NCBI RefSeq assembly: GCF_030253575.1
Contig: NC_080568.1
Coordinates: 4,146,501 to 4,210,500 of the forward strand
Direction: 5' to 3'
DNA from: Rhododendron vialii
Lineage: Eukaryota; Streptophyta; Magnoliopsida; Ericales; Ericaceae
Length of the DNA stretch: 64,000 nucleotides
The first letter of the stretch is position 1; the number at the start of each line of letters is the position of its first letter. The notes below the pieces were generated by a model that worked only from the letters and a program-made list of their open reading frames with translations, was not told the DNA's origin and did no database searches. A program made the translations under genes and the position numbers. Below, one piece after another: positions 59,960 to 64,000 of the stretch.

Positions 59960-60213
59960 GCCGAACCACCGGAGAAGACACAGAGACTGGAATCGAACAA
60001 ACGAGAGGGAAAAACGAGGAAGAAACGACGGTAGGAAAGTCAGGAAGGTGGGAGAAGAGGGGGAGGAGTAGGGGGAGGAGGGTGAGGGAGGCGGAGATCT
60101 GGATTCAGAATTTCTTTCTCTCTCTAGCGGCGGATTTTCTCTCTCTAGCAAGCAAAACTCGTTTATCCTACTATGGTAGCAATGATAATCATCATTCTAG
60201 TTTAAAAGAAGGG

Positions 60214-60342
60214 AAAAAATGATATTGGCACTCCAAAAATTGATGCAGACACTTCAAAATCAGTGTAACTCCAAAACCATTTTTCTTTGTTTTTAGGAGT
60301 GTCTGCATCAATTTTTAGAGTGCCAATATCATTTTCTTAAAA
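60214..60342. mobile_element. Small perfect foldback (~130 bp)
   Basis: AATGATATTGGCACTC...TTGATGCAGACACT and its inverse AGTGTCTGCATCAATTTTTAGAGTGCCAATATCATT form a near-perfect hairpin with a 50-bp loop. It is probably a tiny MITE. Confidence 0.75.
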
Positions 60343-61130
60343 GAAAAGAAAAGAAGGCTCTCGAGAGGGGAATGGCCGAGGAAAATGGAGAGAAAACCCC
60401 CCACACAATTGTAAGAGAAAGATACAGTAGTTAAAAGTTTTCCTGCAGTAGTTAAGTTTTTCTTTTCTTTTCATTTTTCACTTGAAGTTAAACGAGAGAC
60501 AAATTATTTTCCTCATAGTTTCTTTTTATTTTCTGTTTACAATCAAACAAAAGAAAAAAAATTATTTTCTCCATATTTTTTCTCTCTTTTATTTTATTTT
60601 AATTTCCTTTCTTTTCTTTTCCACAAGTTCCAAATAGAACCTTAGTCTGTTCCTGATCCAAAAAGATTATCGGATTTTTTGGGTTTTTTTTCCCTCTCGA
60701 ATCTCCGCAAAATTTGTGTATTAGGAGTAGTTTGCGCAAAATTTGTGTATTAGGAGTAGTTTGCAGGTCTCATTCATATACTCCATCCAATTTAGTTACA
60801 ACAAAAGTACAAACTAATAGTATTATAATTTTTTTGTGAAGAGCAATGATTTTTTTTATCTAGGGAGCCGGTTCAGTAGACATATATTAGTTATAAGAAC
60901 ACAAACTTATAATATCATAATATTTTTATTTTTTAATAAAGTAAATTTGTTCATTAAAATAATTCTAGCCTAATGCAATTAAAGTATATCAATCATTGTA
61001 TTTTCTTTATGTAGACTGTTTCAACCGTCACGTGCTTATTTTTTTATTTATGAAAGAAATTGAAAAATAAAAATATAAAATAACTGGTGTTTTTTTATCA
61101 AATCGAACAACAAATTTTAAGGTTGCTACA
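60343..61130. other. Intergenic with a 29-bp tandem duplication
   Basis: Positions 60706-60734 and 60735-60763 are identical 29-bp copies. The rest is AT-rich, without recognisable genes. Confidence 0.6.
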
Positions 61131-61137
61131 AATTCAG

Positions 61138-61990
61138 CACCGATGGCACAAAAAATCAGAACTGATCCGATCTGTTTCAGATGCGGCAAAGCGGAGGAAT
61201 CAATTGCACACCTGCTGTTTCGGTGTGAGCTTGCCATCGAGGTATGGACTCTCACCCCTCTTCTGTTACGGCCTGAGGAGCTGCAAGAGTGCAGGCACAT
61301 GACGGACTGGTGGGAGTGCTTGCAAAAGCGTATTGATCAGAACCAATTACCTTCTTCTTCTATGGGTTTGGGGTTCCTTTATTGTTGGTGGATTTGGCGC
61401 GCTATAAATGATTTTATTTTATGAGTTTCTGGATGCGAATACCAAGGTCTCTCTTCCGCAAACGAGACGGGTTCAAAACGAGACCTTGGTTTGGCAATAG
61501 GTAACCAAGTCAAGATCAATGCGGATGCCGTTGTATCAAGAAACACAAAAATAGTTGGAACTGGTGCTCTTACTCGCGGAGAAGACGGTAAGATTGTGGG
61601 TATATTGCTGAATATTCATCCCGGAATCACCTCGGCACTGTGTTGCAGAATCTCTAGCAGTTCGGGATGGGCTGAAATTAGGTTTGGCTCTTAAACTTCT
61701 ACAGGTATCTATTGAATCAGATTCGGAAGCAATTGTGAGAAGCTATTTAGACTCAAATGACACACCTTCTGATATTGTAGTGCTTACTCAAGATTGTTTT
61801 GCGTTGAAAAACTTGTTTATTTCCTGTGATTTTGCTTTCGTTAAGCCCGAGTGTAATCCTGCTGCACATACGTGTGCTCAGAAAGCCCTTTCTAGTGGTC
61901 TGTCTGATCTGTGGATGTCCATTTTTGCTCCCATTGGGTTTCCATTTATCTGATGTTTAGGTTTTCGCCTACCAGATTAATAAAACTTTT
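61138..61990 (+). pseudogene. LINE 3' end: zinc-binding RT domain plus RNase H
   Basis: The first frame (61143-61424) encodes CFRCGKAEESIAHLLFRCELAIEVW, the C-terminal zinc-binding domain of plant non-LTR reverse transcriptases. It is followed after a frame break by an RNase H-like domain in two further frames (61491-61694: KINADA...GTGALTRGEDGKIVG; 61684-61953: IESDSEAIVRSYL..., NPAAHTCAQKAL). The tail has AATAAAAC at 61978 and an (AC)n run at 62010-62025. The upstream reverse transcriptase and endonuclease are absent. Confidence 0.82.
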
Positions 61991-62320
61991 CTCAGTTGGC
62001 AAATATATATACACACACACACACACTACAATTCTAATTAGGGCATCCTCACAAATCATAACTTGCGGACGTCCTCTTCTGGCCGTTGGATGAGATCCAA
62101 CGGCCCTGATTTTAGAATGGCATCTGCAGGTAAAATGAGGAATGGGTCGGGTAATATCCACACGCGGGTCATCCGGAAACCACACACGGGTCATAACCCC
62201 CCAAACTTCCACAGTACGCCTCATTCTACTCGTTTGAACGAAGAGAGAGAAAAGAGAGGCGATTCAGAAACGAAGAACGAAGAACGAATCGAAGAACGGA
62301 GAACAACAGATCACTCCAGG

Positions 62321-62321
<1 letters not shown>

Positions 62322-62372
<51 letters not shown>
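62322..62372. repeat. (CT)n microsatellite
   Basis: An uninterrupted CT run of about 51 bp. Confidence 0.97.
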
Positions 62373-62374
<2 letters not shown>

Positions 62375-62404
62375 CGTCTTCCCCCTTTCGTTCGTAACTC
62401 AACG

Positions 62405-62575
62405 TAATGTTTGGATCGGCCACCTAAACACGTCGGATGCCGTTGATTTTCGCGTAGGCCCACTCGAAATTTTTTTTTAGAATTTTTGGACAGCTTGGAT
62501 CAGCCGTCCGGTGGCCGGAGTGGGCCCGGCGGAATTTCGAGATTCCGATCGGAATTTCTCGGTCAGAAACTATAG
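62405..62575. mobile_element. Single arm of the 26099-26507 MITE family
   Basis: GTTTGGATCGGCCAC...ACACGTCGGATGCC, CCCACTCG, CCGTCCGGTGGCCGGAG and CCGATCGGAATTTC follow in the same order as the right arm of the palindromic MITE at 26099-26507. The opposite arm is missing, so the copy is a deletion derivative. Confidence 0.75.
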
Positions 62576-62668
62576 CTTTACTCTACCCAAATTGAACCCC
62601 TTTGAGAAAACGAAAAGAGGAACCCTTAATTAATGATGATCTCTTTTCATTTGTTTCCAAAAACAATA

Positions 62669-62950
62669 CTTCTACCGTCTTTTTTTTAAAGTCCAGTATT
62701 TCATTTTGGGTTGTCCCTTAATAAATGTCCATTTTGTAAAATTAGTGGATAAAAATTGGTACATTTTTCATTTTGTCCCTAAAAGTAGATTGTATTTTGA
62801 AAAATTAGTGAATAAAAGTGTAATGATGATGTCTCCATAGATGGTAAATAAAGAAAATAGAGGTCAAAGTTGATGTGAAAGGTATAATGATGATGTTTTT
62901 TTAATAAATTAGAATTACGAAGCGGGACATTTAAAAAGAGATGGAAGGAG
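62669..62950. mobile_element. Stowaway-type MITE (diverged)
   Basis: CTTCTACCGTCTTTTTTTTAAAG at the left and the inverse CTCCTTCCATCTCTTTTTAAA at the right are flanked by TA (62667-62668 and 62951-62952). Confidence 0.7.
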
Positions 62951-63029
62951 TATATAAGATGGAAAGAAACTGTTCAATTCATGTTGTGTCACCAGAAAAT
63001 CAAGCACCCTATTTTTCGAAAGAGGCCTG

Positions 63030-63406
63030 CTACAGACACAGCAGATCTGTGCACAGATTGTGCACAGATTTTATTGTGGGGTCCATCACGGGTCCCACAA
63101 AAATCATCCGAGCCGTTCATTAAATGTAAAATATTTTTTCAAAGGTCTCCGTAAAAAATAAGCTCAATCCGATACCAATAAGTGCTTCATCCAACCATTT
63201 AACTTTTCATTCAAATTTTCGGATAATGAAAAGTTATATGGTTGGATCGAGCACCTATAGGTATTAGATTGAGCTTATTTTTTACGGGGACATTTGAAAA
63301 AATATTTTACATTTAATGAACGGCTCGAATGATTTGTGTGGGATCCGTGGTGGGCCCTACAACAAAATCTGTGCACAATCTGTGCACAGATCTGCTGTGT
63401 GTGTAG
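63030..63406. mobile_element. Palindromic MITE, CTACAxACACAGCAGATCTG family
   Basis: This is a 377-bp, nearly complete palindrome. The arms carry CTACA(G/C)ACACAGCAGATCTG, TGCACAGATTGTGCAC, GGGTCCCACAAAAATCAT and TTCATTAAATGTAAAATATTTTTTC. Relatives are at 55395-55700, 50243-50560 and within 25600-25900. No clear target duplication was found. Confidence 0.8.
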
Positions 63407-63524
63407 ACTTTCTGTTTTCGAAATCACAAAAAGAAAGGAAACACCATTTGAAGTCCGGCTACGGGATTCCAACAGAGATGGTTTTGAAGGACGGCGACGA
63501 CAACAGGTAGTTCTCCAAAACTTC

Positions 63525-63584
63525 CAAATCGAAGAAGCCAAGCAACCCAACTTCAAAATCGAAGAAGCCAAGCAACCCAACTTC
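63525..63584. repeat. 30-bp tandem duplication
   Basis: Two near-identical copies of a 30-bp unit (AATCGAAGAAGCCAAGCAAC...) lie in a short frame without family resemblance. Confidence 0.85.
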
Positions 63585-63837
63585 AAACTCTTCATCGTCG
63601 GTGGAGGAGGAGAGGTTAGTTTAGTCGCTAGAAACCCCTTGACTTTGCCATGATTATATGCCTAGCGTCGGCCAAGCCATTACTTTTATTAATTGCGGCC
63701 GATGCAGATCAATTAAGAGATTCTAATGATGGACGGCTGTACGTATCCGGACAAATAAGCCACTACTTTTTGTGATGCTTGTGATATGTGTATTGATTTC
63801 TTCAAGTTTTGTCATAATTTTTTATCTCTGTCATGTT

Positions 63838-64000
63838 TTTTATTTAATCATGTTTTGTTCATCTACTTCGATTGAAACCTACACTTTTCAAAATTTGTCA
63901 TGTTTTTTGATTTTTATTTTTTTTATTTGATCATATTTTGTTCATCTACCTCGATCGAAACCTACGCTTCTCAAAATTTGTCATGTTTTTTGAGTTTTTC
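63838..64000. repeat. ~83-bp tandem repeat at window end
   Basis: TATTTxATCATxTTTTGTTC followed by ATCTACxTCGAT(T/C)GAAACC recurs with a spacing of 83 bp (63841 and 63924). The array may continue beyond the window. Confidence 0.7.

Larger units (their letters stand above)
57441..60130 (-). other. CC-rich LINE-like segment interrupted by a solo LTR
   Basis: The sequence on both sides of the solo LTR (57441-58072 and 59960-60130) was once continuous. It is rich in CCGxCC/CCACCGG and contains a T-run at its left edge, in the style of a reversed LINE leader/tail. No reverse transcriptase motif was found, so the assignment is weak. Confidence 0.35.

Noticed and set aside
61143-61953. A functional host RNase H-like gene
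   Set aside because: Frame breaks between the zinc-binding and RNase H parts and the missing upstream domains indicate a LINE remnant.

Overview
This is a transposon-rich stretch of nuclear DNA from a flowering plant. The evidence is the set of spliced GT-AG genes of plant families (a PP2A B' subunit exon, two BAHD acyltransferases, an Iojap/RsfS-like gene), plant-lineage LTR retrotransposons (a Tat-type Ty3/gypsy element with two RNase H domains; a Ty1/copia element primed by initiator tRNA-Met), and many MITEs, SINEs and LINE tails. The sequence is clearly eudicot-like. The species cannot be fixed from the sequence; a woody asterid would fit but that is a guess. No tRNA, rRNA or CRISPR array was seen.

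Layout. 0-6.6 kb: the 5' two thirds of a Ty3/gypsy element on the minus strand. Its gag-protease and pol lie in one reading frame, separated by a single TGA, and pol stays open to the window edge. Its upstream end carries a minisatellite of about 35 bp with a palindromic unit. 6.6-10.4 kb: intron-like DNA leading to the last exon of a PP2A B' (B56) subunit gene on the plus strand; the rest of that gene must lie left of the window. 10.9-19.3 kb: a 1-kb TIR element, a small and very young copia element (312-bp LTRs with one difference), and a 1.4-kb Mutator-like foldback inserted in one copy of a 175-bp tandem duplication.

19.7-35.3 kb: a tandem segmental duplication. Each unit carries one complete three-exon BAHD acyltransferase gene (448 aa, minus strand, HKIAD and DFGWG motifs). 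The units have since taken different insertions: a 1.6-kb foldback with a nested MITE in unit 1; a LINE tail, a SINE, MITEs and a TRIM-like element in unit 2. The first exons differ only by silent changes, so both genes look maintained.

35.3-45.6 kb: mostly MITEs, SINEs and unclassified repeats. 45.9-57 kb: gene remnants and one probably real gene. These are a GAPDH 3' fragment with a deleted exon segment, a 5'-truncated plastid-type 3-oxoacyl-ACP reductase pseudogene with a frameshifting deletion, a four-exon Iojap-like gene whose third exon holds an in-frame TAG, and a HECT E3 ligase (UPL type) exon fragment. 57.4-64 kb: an 1,887-bp solo LTR with a perfect 5-bp target duplication, a LINE 3' end with zinc-knuckle and RNase H regions, and more MITEs and microsatellites.

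No operon-like or defence-like system was found. The most informative signals are the gag/pol TGA, the contrasting evolution of the BAHD twins, the LINE-derived start of their second intron, the microhomology-flanked deletions in neighbouring pseudogenes, and the TAG inside the Iojap-like gene.
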